Positions 8,911 to 16,874 of a stretch of 32,429 bases of DNA are shown piece by piece (the first letter of the stretch is position 1; each line of letters begins with the position of its first letter). The notes beneath the pieces were generated by a model, which saw only the letters and a program-made list of their open reading frames with translations, did not search any database and was not told where the DNA came from. The translations under genes were made by a program, and so were the position numbers. The DNA is taken from positions 1-32,429 of the forward strand of contig JAGHVE010000069.1 in assembly GCA_018064445.1 (NCBI GenBank). The letters are read 5' to 3'. The DNA comes from Candidatus Cacconaster equifaecalis. Its GTDB lineage: Bacteria > Bacteroidota > Bacteroidia > Bacteroidales > UBA932.

Positions 8911-9230
8911 TATTTGATCTCCTCACCAGATTTTTTAGCGTAGCGTACAAGTTTGCCATTTTCATTGAGACGGCGGCCGATCTTCGTGGCTCCGCCCTTG
9001 ACGGGGTCAACCACCTGAAGATTGGAGACGTGTATGCCAGCTTCCTGTTTAACAATACCTCCTTGAGGGTTCTTTGAATTGGGTTTTGTGTGTTTGCTTA
9101 CCATATTGATTCCCTCAACTATGGCGCGGCTCTTCTCAACGTTCACAGCAAGGACCTTTCCTGTCTTGCCTTTGTCGTTGCCGGCGTTTACAAACACCAT
9201 ATCGCCTTTTTTGATGTGTAACTTTGTCAT
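8910..9230 (-). CDS. rplX: 50S ribosomal protein L24
   Basis: L24 initiates assembly of the 50S subunit. The start chosen is the ATG at 9230 ([20 protein letters not shown], the KOW motif), giving 106 residues. An upstream in-frame start at 9263 would add a non-conserved segment and overlap rplN, and the ATG at 9230 has a full AAGGAGGT sequence 7 bases upstream. The C-terminus KKSGEEIK is the usual end. The stop shares one base with the rplE start. Confidence 0.97.
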   Translation of the reverse strand: MTKLHIKKGDMVFVNAGNDKGKTGKVLAVNVEKSRAIVEGINMVSKHTKPNSKNPQGGIVKQEAGIHVSNLQVVDPVKGGATKIGRRLNENGKLVRYAKKSGEEIK

Positions 9231-9237
9231 AACGAAT

Positions 9238-9245
9238 ACCTCCTT
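9238..9245 (-). promoter_or_regulatory. near-perfect Shine-Dalgarno site that fixes the rplX start
   Basis: AAGGAGGT on the minus strand, 7 bases before ATG 9230 and overlapping the TAA stop of rplN. This is the strongest anti-16S match noticed in the window, and it decides the rplX start. Confidence 0.75.
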
Positions 9246-9609
9246 ATAGTACCTCAGGGGCAAGTGAGACGATTTTCATAAAATTGTCACGCAGTTCGCG
9301 GGCAACCGGACCGAAGATACGGGTACCGACAACCTCATCCTGCTTGGTCAGCAGTACACAGGCGTTGTCATCGAAACGGATGTAAGAACCGTCTGCACGA
9401 CGGATTTCCTTCTTCGTACGGACTACAACTGCATTTGAAACTGAGCCCTTCTTGGTGTTGCCACCGGGGATGGCACTCTTGACGGCGACAACTATCTTGT
9501 CACCGACACTGGCGTAGCGACGGCGTGTACCGCCAAGGACACGGATACAAAGAACCTCCTTTGCACCACTGTTGTCCGCCACCAATAAACGTGATTCCTG
9601 TTGTATCAT
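9244..9609 (-). CDS. rplN: 50S ribosomal protein L14
   Basis: L14 lies at the subunit interface and binds 23S rRNA with L19. The 121 residues begin [20 protein letters not shown], followed by [20 protein letters not shown] and the C-terminal [20 protein letters not shown]. This is the first gene of the classical spc operon and lies 2 bases after rpsQ, the end of the S10 part. Confidence 0.98.
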   Translation of the reverse strand: MIQQESRLLVADNSGAKEVLCIRVLGGTRRRYASVGDKIVVAVKSAIPGGNTKKGSVSNAVVVRTKKEIRRADGSYIRFDDNACVLLTKQDEVVGTRIFGPVARELRDNFMKIVSLAPEVL

Positions 9610-9611
9610 GA

Positions 9612-9866
9612 CTATTTAACTTTTTCTACGATTTCTACTAATCTCCAACGTTTTGTCTTGCTCAAAGGGCGGGTCTCCATAATGCGGACCTTGTCACCTT
9701 CGCTGCACTCATTCTTGTCATCCTGAGCGACAAATTTTGTGGTTTTGTTTACGAACTTGCCGTAAATGGGATGTTTTTCCTTTGTCTTGACAGCAACTAC
9801 AATAGATTTTTCCATCTTGTTGCTTACCACAATCCCGATTCTTTCTTTACGAAGATTTCTTTCCAT
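9612..9866 (-). CDS. rpsQ: 30S ribosomal protein S17
   Basis: S17 is an early-binding OB-fold protein of the small subunit. The 84 residues start [20 protein letters not shown] with [19 protein letters not shown] and the conserved [19 protein letters not shown]. It lies 13 bases after rpmC and 2 before rplN, the normal S10-spc junction. Confidence 0.98.
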   Translation of the reverse strand: MERNLRKERIGIVVSNKMEKSIVVAVKTKEKHPIYGKFVNKTTKFVAQDDKNECSEGDKVRIMETRPLSKTKRWRLVEIVEKVK

Positions 9867-9879
9867 AGGACATCTATTA

Positions 9880-10074
9880 TTAGTTCTGTTGTTCCTTCTC
9901 GGCGAGAACCCTCATCATACGCGCGATGTCGGTCTTTGCCTTCTTGATATTAGAAGTATTCTCCAACGGAGAAATCACATGATTCATCTTCATGCGGTTC
10001 AGATTCTGTTTCTCGACTTCAAGGCGCTCACGCAGGTCCTTTACAGCCATCTCTTTAATTTCCTGGGTCTTCAT
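9880..10074 (-). CDS. rpmC: 50S ribosomal protein L29
   Basis: L29 sits at the tunnel exit beside L23. The start chosen is ATG 10074 ([20 protein letters not shown]), the conserved beginning, giving 64 residues. A longer frame from 10101 would add nine non-conserved residues and overlap less naturally with rplP. The block [20 protein letters not shown] and the helical end [13 protein letters not shown] fit L29. It is 16 bases after rplP. Confidence 0.96.
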   Translation of the reverse strand: MKTQEIKEMAVKDLRERLEVEKQNLNRMKMNHVISPLENTSNIKKAKTDIARMMRVLAEKEQQN

Positions 10075-10090
10075 TGTCTTATGCTTCCAA

Positions 10091-10510
10091 TTATTCAACA
10101 AAGTCTCTTCTGATTACGAATTTCGTGGAAACGGGAAGTTTCTGCGCTCCGAGGCGGAGAGCCTCCTTTGCAACTTCCAAGGGAACTCCGTCAGCCTCAA
10201 TCAGCATACGGCCGGGAGTGATGGGAGCCACGAAACCTTCGGGATTACCTTTACCTTTACCCATACGGACCTCAGCAGGCTTCTTGGTGTAAGGCTTGTC
10301 GGGGAATACTCGAATCCAAATCTTACCTTCACGTTTCATGTAACGTACTACAGCCTGACGGGCGGCCTCAATCTGTTGGCCGGTAAGCCAGCAACTCTCC
10401 ATGGTCTTGATACCAAAAGATCCAAAGGCCAGCTGGCTGCCACGGTGGGCGTTGCCTTTCATACGGCCTTTCTGCTGTCTTCTAAACTTGGTTTTCTTTG
10501 GTTGTAACAT
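10091..10510 (-). CDS. rplP: 50S ribosomal protein L16
   Basis: L16 organises the A-site tRNA pocket of the 50S subunit. The 139 residues begin [20 protein letters not shown], with [37 protein letters not shown] and [10 protein letters not shown] at the end. In bacteria with a complete S10 operon, rpsC lies directly upstream. Here the gene is instead the first of its transcript: 186 non-coding bases with a promoter and a 5' hairpin separate it from lpxK, and rpsC is 20.7 kb away. Confidence 0.98.
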   Translation of the reverse strand: MLQPKKTKFRRQQKGRMKGNAHRGSQLAFGSFGIKTMESCWLTGQQIEAARQAVVRYMKREGKIWIRVFPDKPYTKKPAEVRMGKGKGNPEGFVAPITPGRMLIEADGVPLEVAKEALRLGAQKLPVSTKFVIRRDFVE

Positions 10511-10550
10511 CTTTCTATAAATTAAATTATACTAAACTTCTGTGTCTCAA

Positions 10551-10578
10551 TATTTTAGCCTTTTACAGGCATAAAATA
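10551..10578 (-). other. 5'-terminal hairpin of the rplP transcript
   Basis: On the minus-strand RNA, UAUUUUA (10578-10572) pairs with UAAAAUA (10557-10551), and GCCU (10570-10567) with AGGC (10561-10558), around a GUAAA loop with one bulged U. This gives 11 base pairs. It begins only a few bases after the start point predicted from the promoter at 10587-10617, so it would cap the mRNA. It lacks a following U-run, so it is not a terminator. A role in stability or ribosomal-protein feedback is inference. Confidence 0.55.
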
Positions 10579-10586
10579 CAGGGTTG

Positions 10587-10617
10587 CAAAGATACACAAT
10601 ATTTTTAATCCGCAAAA
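10587..10617 (-). promoter_or_regulatory. Bacteroidota-type promoter for rplP and the downstream spc/alpha genes
   Basis: On the minus strand there is TTTTG (10617-10613), an 18-base spacer, then TATCTTTG (10594-10587). This matches the phylum's -33 TTTG / -7 TAnnTTTG pattern. The predicted start is near 10580, giving a leader of about 70 bases before the rplP ATG. The -33 element sits within a small GCAAAA/TTTTGC palindrome. Confidence 0.75.
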
Positions 10618-10696
10618 CTTTTTTGCAGATTTTCGACAACTTTTTTTGAATACTAACTGCTGATTTTTCAGTCCGTTACCCCTATCGGAAAAATCT

Positions 10697-11752
10697 TCAT
10701 AAGGCCCGGTTTCGACCAACCTGAAGACCGGAGTGGAGAAGGGATGCGAACTCCTGACGTTCCTCGTAAGAAAGGAATTCCATCTCTATGGGCAGATAGA
10801 AAAGCCTCCGGCGGACATTATCCGACAGACGCCTTGCGCCGAACAGGCGCTGGGCATCCTTTTCCGTGGTAAGGAACATCGCACGGGGATGGGCCTCCGC
10901 AAATCCGTTGAACCTTCCGATATCAAATCTGTTGAACCGGTGATGGTCCGGGAAGGTCCTGTGATATATCCTGTCATACCTGTCCGTCAGATGCAGCAGC
11001 ATCGGAGTGTCGTCCCCGACACCGGAGAAGAGATAGACCTCCTTGGAATAGATGTATCTCCTGTCGGCATCCTCCCCGAAAACGGGTACGGGCTGGAGAT
11101 ATTTCACGACAGTGAAAAAGACATTCCGGGACGGGTCGATTCCGTTGGCTTTCATCAAAGCCTCCCTCTCCTCCCGGTCAAGATGTCCGGCACATTTGGT
11201 TATCAGCACAATATCCGCCTTATCGAGACGCCGGGGAAGATCCCTCAACCGTCCCATAGGGAAGAGGTTGTCCTTCAGGACGGGCTTTGAGCTGTCGACA
11301 AGCACTATGTCCTTCGAATGAAGCAGTCTCCTGTACTGGAATCCGTCATCCAGGATGATAACCTGCGGACGCTCGGATTCCGGAAGGGAAAGAAGATTTC
11401 CGATCGCCCTCTCCCTGACAGAATCGACTGCCACAAGAATCTCCGGGAACTTTCTTTTTATCTGGAGAGGCTCGTCACCCACTTTGTCAACTGTATCCTG
11501 CGCGTCGACCATCAGGAACCCTTTTGTCCTGCGCCTGTATCCGCGTGAAACGACGGCGATGCGGTACTCTCCGCCGAGGATTCTGACAATCGCCTCCACC
11601 GCAGGAGTCTTGCCGGTGCCGCCCATCGAGACATTGCCTACCGATATGACCGGCACGTCGAAGGAGACTGTTTCCTTCCTGCCACTCTCATAACTCCTGT
11701 CCCTGTACTTCAAATACAGGTAGTATGGAAAAAGTAGATATTTGCTAATCAT
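10697..11752 (-). CDS. lpxK: tetraacyldisaccharide 4'-kinase (lipid A)
   Basis: LpxK phosphorylates the 4' position of the lipid A disaccharide at the inner membrane. The 351 residues begin with a hydrophobic anchor (MISKYLLFPYYLYLKYRDRS), then show the P-loop VGNVSMGGTGKTP (Lys48, Thr49), which is the LpxK-type Walker A. The Walker B-like LDDGFQYRRL and the later FTVVKYLQPVP and FPDHHRF also fit. It overlaps dus by 4 bases (ATGA) and is the last gene of the glgA-like/DUF4270/dus/lpxK group. No clear intrinsic terminator follows before the rplP promoter. Confidence 0.95.
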   Translation of the reverse strand: MISKYLLFPYYLYLKYRDRSYESGRKETVSFDVPVISVGNVSMGGTGKTPAVEAIVRILGGEYRIAVVSRGYRRRTKGFLMVDAQDTVDKVGDEPLQIKRKFPEILVAVDSVRERAIGNLLSLPESERPQVIILDDGFQYRRLLHSKDIVLVDSSKPVLKDNLFPMGRLRDLPRRLDKADIVLITKCAGHLDREEREALMKANGIDPSRNVFFTVVKYLQPVPVFGEDADRRYIYSKEVYLFSGVGDDTPMLLHLTDRYDRIYHRTFPDHHRFNRFDIGRFNGFAEAHPRAMFLTTEKDAQRLFGARRLSDNVRRRLFYLPIEMEFLSYEERQEFASLLHSGLQVGRNRAL

Positions 11753-12723
11753 CCCCAGACTTCATTTATATGGTCCAGAAGGGAGAACAGTTCCTGAGGG
11801 TCGGTCGAGGTCACAAGTTTGAGCCTTGTCTCCTTGAAATTGTCCAGACCTTTGAAATAACAGCTCAGATGCCTGCGCATCTCGAGGATGCCCACCTTCT
11901 CCCCCTTTATCTCCAAAGATTTGGCAAGATGCCTCTTTGCCAGCTCAACCCTCTCGGACACGCTCATCGGCTCGAGTATCTCCCCTGTCTGAAGGAAGTG
12001 CTTCACCTCCCTGAAAATCCAGGGATGCCCGAAACTGGCCCTTCCAATCATCACGGCATCGACCCCATAACGGTCGAACGCATCCTTCGCCTGCTGCGGG
12101 GTCGTTATGTCCCCGTTGCCTATAATCGGAATGCGCATCCTGGGATTGGCCTTCACCTTCCCTATCAGTGTCCAGTCCGCCTGCCCCTTGTACATCTGGG
12201 CCCGGGTCCTGCCGTGAATCGTCAAAGCCTCGATGCCCGCATCCTGCAGACGCTCCGCAAGCTCGACTATGATTTTGCTGTCGTCATCCCAGCCGAGCCT
12301 CGTCTTGACCGTGACCGGCAGCTTCACAGCGTCCACCACGCTTCGGGTGATTTCCACCATCCTGTCGGGAAAACGCATCATCCCGCTGCCGGCACCCCGC
12401 CTCGCTATCTTGTTCACCGGGCATCCGAAATTGATGTCGATGAAATCCGGGCCGGCCTCCTGGGCACGTACCGCCGCCTCAACCATAGCTTCCGGAATAT
12501 GGCCGTAAATCTGTATACCGATGGGTCTCTCATAGTCGAATATGCGCATTTTCGCCAGCGTCTTCGCCGCATCACGGATAAGACCGTCGCTGGAGATGAA
12601 CTCCGTATACATCATATCGGCGCCGAAGCCCTTGCAGATGTAGCGGAACGTAAGATCCGTCACATCTTCCATAGGGGCCAGAACTACCGGCCGGGGACCC
12701 AATTCAATATTCCGAATTTTCAC
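11749..12723 (-). CDS. dus: tRNA-dihydrouridine synthase (DusB-like)
   Basis: This FMN enzyme reduces uridines in the tRNA D-loop. The 324 residues form an FMN TIM barrel (about 1-240) beginning with PVVLAPMEDVTDLTFRYICK. The catalytic Cys is Cys101 in FIDINFGCPVNKIARRGAGS. Further family blocks are VKTRLGWDD, LTIHGRTRAQMYKGQADW, PIIGNGDI and DAVMIGRASFGHPWIF. A small helical tRNA-binding domain follows. It is 15 bases downstream of the DUF4270 gene and overlaps lpxK by 4 bases. The NIFR3/DusB group is inferred from motif style only. Confidence 0.93.
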   Translation of the reverse strand: MKIRNIELGPRPVVLAPMEDVTDLTFRYICKGFGADMMYTEFISSDGLIRDAAKTLAKMRIFDYERPIGIQIYGHIPEAMVEAAVRAQEAGPDFIDINFGCPVNKIARRGAGSGMMRFPDRMVEITRSVVDAVKLPVTVKTRLGWDDDSKIIVELAERLQDAGIEALTIHGRTRAQMYKGQADWTLIGKVKANPRMRIPIIGNGDITTPQQAKDAFDRYGVDAVMIGRASFGHPWIFREVKHFLQTGEILEPMSVSERVELAKRHLAKSLEIKGEKVGILEMRRHLSCYFKGLDNFKETRLKLVTSTDPQELFSLLDHINEVWG

Positions 12724-12738
12724 AGCGCCGGGGACTGC

Positions 12739-14079
12739 TCAGTCAAGCAGAAGACTGTAAGTGAATCTCAAATAGGGATGGCGTTCGGCACCGGTTCCGT
12801 TGATGACTCCCATCGAATAATTCTTGTAGTCGAGGAAACTTCCTTCTGTGGTGGAATAGGTTCCCATCATCCAGATGTCATCAAGATAGGTCAGATCCCT
12901 GTCATCGGTCCGAAGCAGTTTCTGGATATATATGCTCGCATCCGACTTGTATTGGAACAGCGAAAGATTGAGCTCGCCGTGGTCCATATCAGCATCGGCG
13001 ATCTCCTCAATCGGGCAGAAAGTCACGCGGCCCGAGGTGTCCCGGTAGCGTTTGCACGGGAAGAGATTCGAAGGATAAGCCTTGTATATCTCACCGTCAC
13101 CTGCATATTCGAAGGGGAATACAACCGAAGCCTTTGTAAGAAGCATCCGCGAAAGCTCTATATTGTTCTTGTCGGCCCACCCCCTGATTGCATCCTTGAT
13201 TTCCCTGGCCTTGATTTTTGGCTTCACGCCGCAGAAACCTTCATAATAGAGAGCCTCGGAAGGGTCGGCCTGAGCATATTCCTGAGTGCTGGACTCGTAA
13301 CGGCATACCGAATAGTATGCGCCGAGAGAGAATTCCACGGTGGTGTCGCGCCTGATTCCCGCACTGTTTGTCGAGGTGTATGTCAGAGTCATATAGGAAT
13401 AGGCCAGATTGATTCTGTTCAACCGGCCTCCGAGGTCAAGTTCCTCCACGTCATCGGTCTTTATCACTATTCCGTAGAATTTCTCCATAAACAGTTCCGC
13501 GCTGTCGAGCTGCTGGAAGGTCATATTCAGGATGGGGCGGGCAAAATCCTCCGTCAGATAGAGTTTTATCTCATCCCCTCCGGTATATACGGCATTCTCC
13601 TTGAGGATTGACTTCGTCCCGTATTTGTCCGGTGTTATCGAATTGTTGTATATCAGGGAAGAATCCAGCTTGACATTCAGCTGATAGGCATAGATGTTCT
13701 GGGGGATCACAGCCTGGTCTTCAGTAAGACTCTGATTGCCCTCGATGGAAAGAATCGCGACCATCTCCTTGAATACCGGCTCGCCCCCTATCACGAGGGA
13801 ATCATAGGTAGGGGTTATGGAAAAGGCCGATTCGGCATAGAATCTTCCGCACATAGGGGTGTTGATTGCCCCGAAAACGGCACTCGCCCCCAGATTTGTC
13901 TGGATGCTGTCGGCCATATCCATACAGACCGGCAACGGAATTTCCGTCACTTTGACAGATATGTCCTGATTTGCCGGAACGTACATCGACCCCAGAGTAT
14001 GGTCGACATTGATGCAGGAACAAACGAACAGCGCGACTGCAACGGCCGCCATCACCACACGGAACCCGGAATTTCTCAT
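12739..14079 (-). CDS. DUF4270-like lipoprotein
   Basis: The 446-residue protein starts with a basic n-region and a hydrophobic segment that ends at a lipobox, VCSC-I, with lipidated Cys22 predicted, so it is a membrane lipoprotein. The mature part is rich in beta-prone, Tyr/Thr/Ser-containing stretches, with no enzyme motif seen. The pattern (LG near residue 29, SAVFGAINTPMCGRFYAESA, FYGIVIKTDD) and the position after the GT5-like gene resemble the DUF4270 family of Bacteroidota. Its start overlaps the upstream stop by 4 bases, which indicates coupling. Function is unknown; an envelope or glycan-linked role is a guess from context. Confidence 0.65.
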   Translation of the reverse strand: MRNSGFRVVMAAVAVALFVCSCINVDHTLGSMYVPANQDISVKVTEIPLPVCMDMADSIQTNLGASAVFGAINTPMCGRFYAESAFSITPTYDSLVIGGEPVFKEMVAILSIEGNQSLTEDQAVIPQNIYAYQLNVKLDSSLIYNNSITPDKYGTKSILKENAVYTGGDEIKLYLTEDFARPILNMTFQQLDSAELFMEKFYGIVIKTDDVEELDLGGRLNRINLAYSYMTLTYTSTNSAGIRRDTTVEFSLGAYYSVCRYESSTQEYAQADPSEALYYEGFCGVKPKIKAREIKDAIRGWADKNNIELSRMLLTKASVVFPFEYAGDGEIYKAYPSNLFPCKRYRDTSGRVTFCPIEEIADADMDHGELNLSLFQYKSDASIYIQKLLRTDDRDLTYLDDIWMMGTYSTTEGSFLDYKNYSMGVINGTGAERHPYLRFTYSLLLD

Positions 14080-14894
14080 CTTATCTCGTCATAGAACCGA
14101 TCCACCGCCCCGACTGTCTCAGGGTCGGACGGGTCAAACACCTTGAACTGGGCAACAGGTATGCCGGACTTTTCAATATATGACCGAATCTCTTCGGAAA
14201 TCGCTTCTGTTCCCGCTATCACGCCATCCGCATACCGGACAGCAAGTTTTGCAAGCGAAGCGACATCGCAACCGCCGGCCTCCTCCACGTCGCCTCCGGC
14301 CAACCCCGACGCTTCCAGTTTGGAAACCAGGCCTTCATTGAATTTCTCACCCGCCCTGTCATTGAAAAGGGATACGACAACCTTGGTATCTTCGAACAGG
14401 GGGTCATTGTTGTAGAGTCTTTTCAGCATCACGGGCACCAGATGCGAAATCCATCCTATGCAATGGACCACGTCAGGCTTCCACCTGAGCTTCTTGACCG
14501 TTTCAAGGACTCCGTGGGCGAAGAAAATGGCTCTTTCATCATTGTCGGAAAAGAATTTGCCCTCCGCATCACAATCTACGGCCTTTCTATGAAAATAATC
14601 CTCATTGTCAATGAAATAGACCTGCATTCTCGCCGCGGCAATAGAAGATACCTTGATGACCAGAGGGTGGTCGGCGCCGTCAATCACCAGGTTCATACCG
14701 GAAAGCCGTATCACCTCGTGAAGCTGGTTGCGTCTTTCGTTGATCAGGCCGTATCTTGGCATAAAGGCGCGTATTCCGCCTCCAAGCTCCTGTATCCCGG
14801 ACGGCAGATATCTGCCGACTGCGGAAATGTCCGATTCGGGCAGATAAGGGAATATCTCCGAACAGACATAGAGTACTTTTTTCGTCTCTTCCAT
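14076..14894 (-). CDS. glgA: one-domain GT5-type glycogen/starch synthase-like protein
   Basis: The protein resembles the N-terminal Rossmann domain of glycogen synthase: KKVLYVCSEIFPYLPESDIS, LGGGIRAFMPRYGLINERRN, MQVYFIDNEDYFHRK, then WKPDVVHCIGW and YADGVIAGTEAISEE. At 272 residues it has only half of a normal GlgA (about 480); the C-terminal GT-B half is absent, and the KTGGL nucleotide-sugar loop is replaced by PESDISAVGRYLP. Short forms like this are common in Bacteroidota, so it is not a truncation. The start is taken as ATG 14894 (MEETKKVLYV); ATG 14906 would leave only about 13 bases of leader. Whether it makes glycogen is uncertain. Confidence 0.75.
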   Translation of the reverse strand: MEETKKVLYVCSEIFPYLPESDISAVGRYLPSGIQELGGGIRAFMPRYGLINERRNQLHEVIRLSGMNLVIDGADHPLVIKVSSIAAARMQVYFIDNEDYFHRKAVDCDAEGKFFSDNDERAIFFAHGVLETVKKLRWKPDVVHCIGWISHLVPVMLKRLYNNDPLFEDTKVVVSLFNDRAGEKFNEGLVSKLEASGLAGGDVEEAGGCDVASLAKLAVRYADGVIAGTEAISEEIRSYIEKSGIPVAQFKVFDPSDPETVGAVDRFYDEIR

Positions 14895-14924
14895 TTTCAA
14901 AAACATTCTTGGGCAAATTCGTTA

Positions 14925-14932
14925 CAAAGGTA
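14925..14932 (-). promoter_or_regulatory. -7 element of the glgA-like operon promoter
   Basis: TACCTTTG on the minus strand fits TAnnTTTG. The predicted start lies about 25 bases before ATG 14894. No convincing -33 TTTG is visible at the expected distance, so the promoter call is moderate. It faces away from the ftsX promoter 15 bases away. Confidence 0.5.
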
Positions 14933-14947
14933 ATAATTTTTTTTGAC

Positions 14948-14955
14948 TATCTTTG
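14948..14955 (+). promoter_or_regulatory. -7 element of the ftsX promoter
   Basis: TATCTTTG on the plus strand fits the -7 consensus and ends 13 bases before ATG 14969, predicting a leader of fewer than about 10 bases. The -33 position is occupied by the complement of the opposing -7 element, so the two promoters may exclude each other. Confidence 0.55.
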
Positions 14956-14968
14956 CGACAAATCCCGT

Positions 14969-15847
14969 ATGACTGAAAACAACAAACATATTATCCGCAG
15001 AAGACTGATAAAATCCTATGCAACATCCGTAATCAGCATAGCGATGGTCCTTTTCCTGCTCGCATCGGCCGCCATCTTCTCCATCAACGCGGCAGGCATC
15101 GGCGATTACTTCAAGGAGAATATGTCCTTCTCCGTATTCTTCAAGCAAACCACCTCTGAAAAGGATGCGGCAGACTTCCAAAACAGAATCAGCAACAGGG
15201 ATTTCGTCAAGGATTGCCGATATATCTCGAAAGAAGAGGGCGAGAAGGAGATGGAATCGCTTCTCGGAGAGGATTTTCTCGAGGTCTTCGAGTCCTCCCC
15301 CATCCCCATCTCCCTTGAACTGCACCTCAACGCCGGTGTCGTGACCGGAGATTCTCTGGAAACGATAAAACGAGAAATCCTCTCCGACCCGATCGTCGAG
15401 GATGTCGTATATCAGACAAATATGGTAGAGGCGCTGAACGCCAATCTCAAGAAGGTGACCCGGGTCATCGCCGTGGTGGCAGTCATCCTTCTGGCAATCT
15501 CCTTCGCCCTGATAAGCAACACCGTGAGGCTCAACATCCATACCCGCAGATTCACCATCCATACGATGAGTCTGGTGGGGGCGAAGCGTTCCTTCATAGC
15601 GCGTCCGTTCGTGCTGCGGGCAATCCTTCAGGGGTTTGTCGCCAGCGTGATGGCAGACGGAGTCCTGCTTCTTGTCATATCCCGCATACGTGAGAAATCA
15701 GAACTTCTTTCTCTGGTAATGGACACAGGGGCAACCCGCCTCGTCCTGGCCTGCACGATTCTTGCGGGCATTCTGATATGCGTGATATCGACAGCCATCG
15801 TCGTGAGCAAAATGGCCTACATATCCAAAGATGACTTATATTATTAA
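14969..15847 (+). CDS. ftsX: cell division protein FtsX (permease-like)
   Basis: FtsX pairs with FtsE in the divisome and controls peptidoglycan hydrolases. The start is ATG 14969 (MTENNKHIIRRRLIKSYATS), because an upstream in-frame start at 14909 would precede the promoter. The 292 residues show a first membrane segment (about 20-40), a large extracytoplasmic loop (about 45-160, containing SVFFKQTTSEKDAADFQ), then three more segments (near 170-190, 220-240 and 265-285). HTRRFTIHTMSLVGAKRSFI is the family's FtsX signature between segments. ftsE is not nearby. DUF3098 and uppP follow directly, the usual Bacteroidota order. Confidence 0.92.
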   Translation: MTENNKHIIRRRLIKSYATSVISIAMVLFLLASAAIFSINAAGIGDYFKENMSFSVFFKQTTSEKDAADFQNRISNRDFVKDCRYISKEEGEKEMESLLGEDFLEVFESSPIPISLELHLNAGVVTGDSLETIKREILSDPIVEDVVYQTNMVEALNANLKKVTRVIAVVAVILLAISFALISNTVRLNIHTRRFTIHTMSLVGAKRSFIARPFVLRAILQGFVASVMADGVLLLVISRIREKSELLSLVMDTGATRLVLACTILAGILICVISTAIVVSKMAYISKDDLYY

Positions 15848-15858
15848 TATTCATACCA

Positions 15859-16086
15859 ATGAGTGACTTTTCCCTTTCAAGAAAGAGTGTCAAGACAATA
15901 ATCGTCGGCCTTGTGCTTATGGTTTCCGGATACATCCTGCTCATAGGAGGTTCATCTGATTCCACGACCATATTCAACCCTGCAATGTTCAACGTCCAGA
16001 GGATGGTGATATCGCCTCTGCTGACGGTGCTGGGCATAGTCATCGTAATCACCGCCATCATCAGGAAGCCGAAAGAGGAGGAGTGA
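15859..16086 (+). CDS. DUF3098 small membrane protein
   Basis: The 75-residue protein has two hydrophobic segments (about 12-30 and 50-68) separated by SSDSTTIFNPAMFNVQRMVI, and a charged C-terminus (RKPKEEE). This matches DUF3098, found almost always between ftsX and uppP in Bacteroidota; function unknown. The stop codon overlaps the uppP ATG by one base (TGATG). Conserved location suggests a link to division or carrier-lipid recycling, but that is inference. Confidence 0.85.
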   Translation: MSDFSLSRKSVKTIIVGLVLMVSGYILLIGGSSDSTTIFNPAMFNVQRMVISPLLTVLGIVIVITAIIRKPKEEE

Positions 16087-16874
16087 TGAACTGGTTTGAA
16101 GCACTGATACTGGGGCTGGTACAGGGTCTGACGGAATTTCTTCCCGTCAGCAGCAGCGGACACCTCACAATCGCAAAGGAACTGTTCGGCATAGAGACGG
16201 CGGATCTAAGTTTTGAAGTAATCACCCACGCAGCGACGGTCTGTGCCACGATAATCGTATTCCGCAAGGAGATATGGACCCTTCTCCAGGGCCTGTTCAA
16301 ATTCAGGTACAACAGCGAGACCCGTTATGTCCTGATGATTGCCGTATCGATGATTCCCGTATTCATCGGGGGTATGTTCTTCAAGGACCAAGTGGAACTT
16401 CTCTTCAGCAACGGACTGCCCGTAGTGGGGTGCGCACTGCTTGTCACAGCCGCACTGCTTCTGTTTTCCGGCCGTCACACCGAAAGACAGACAGCCGACG
16501 TTTCCTACAAATCCGCATTCATTATAGGTCTGGCCCAGGCAGTGGCCGTAGTTCCGGGTCTGTCCCGAAGCGGCTCGACGATTGCGACAGGTCTGATCTG
16601 CGGAGTGAAAAGAGATCAGGCCGCCCAGTTCTCTTTCCTGATGGTCCTGATTCCCATATTGGGAGAGGCCTTTCTGGAAGTTGTCGGAGGTGACTTTTCT
16701 TCCAGTGCCGTCGGAACTCTTCCTCTTCTGACCGGATTCCTGGCGGCCTTCGTTTCCGGACTGTTCGCCTGCAAATTCATGATTGCCCTTGTGAAAAAGG
16801 CGAAATTGCAGTGGTTCGCACTTTACTGTGCCCTTGTCGGTGTCGCCTGCCTGATATGGAATGCTACTTTGTAA
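16086..16874 (+). CDS. uppP: undecaprenyl-diphosphatase UppP (BacA)
   Basis: UppP dephosphorylates undecaprenyl diphosphate at the membrane, renewing the carrier for cell-wall and surface glycan synthesis. About eight membrane segments occur in 262 residues. The two signature motifs are present: EFLPVSSSGHL (Glu17, Ser/Gly/His to 26) and AQAVAVVPGLSRSGSTIA. ATG 16086 is chosen; a GTG at 16083 is three bases upstream in frame. The gene is coupled to DUF3098 (one-base overlap) and the lpxH start lies inside its last codons. Confidence 0.96.
   Translation: MNWFEALILGLVQGLTEFLPVSSSGHLTIAKELFGIETADLSFEVITHAATVCATIIVFRKEIWTLLQGLFKFRYNSETRYVLMIAVSMIPVFIGGMFFKDQVELLFSNGLPVVGCALLVTAALLLFSGRHTERQTADVSYKSAFIIGLAQAVAVVPGLSRSGSTIATGLICGVKRDQAAQFSFLMVLIPILGEAFLEVVGGDFSSSAVGTLPLLTGFLAAFVSGLFACKFMIALVKKAKLQWFALYCALVGVACLIWNATL

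Noticed and set aside
10697-10760. Intrinsic terminator for lpxK
   Set aside because: No stem followed by a T-run could be found on the minus strand downstream of the stop; only A/T-rich sequence and the rplP promoter.
11770-13611. 613-codon open frame on the plus strand, antisense to dus and the DUF4270 gene
   Set aside because: The sense strand encodes a clear Dus enzyme with catalytic motif and a lipoprotein with lipobox, both in a coupled operon. The antisense frame has no recognisable domain or promoter and is a by-product of codon bias.
14076-14894. Short glgA as a truncated pseudogene
   Set aside because: The ending is coupled to the next gene and one-domain forms of this length occur in Bacteroidota, so it is likely a functional short protein.
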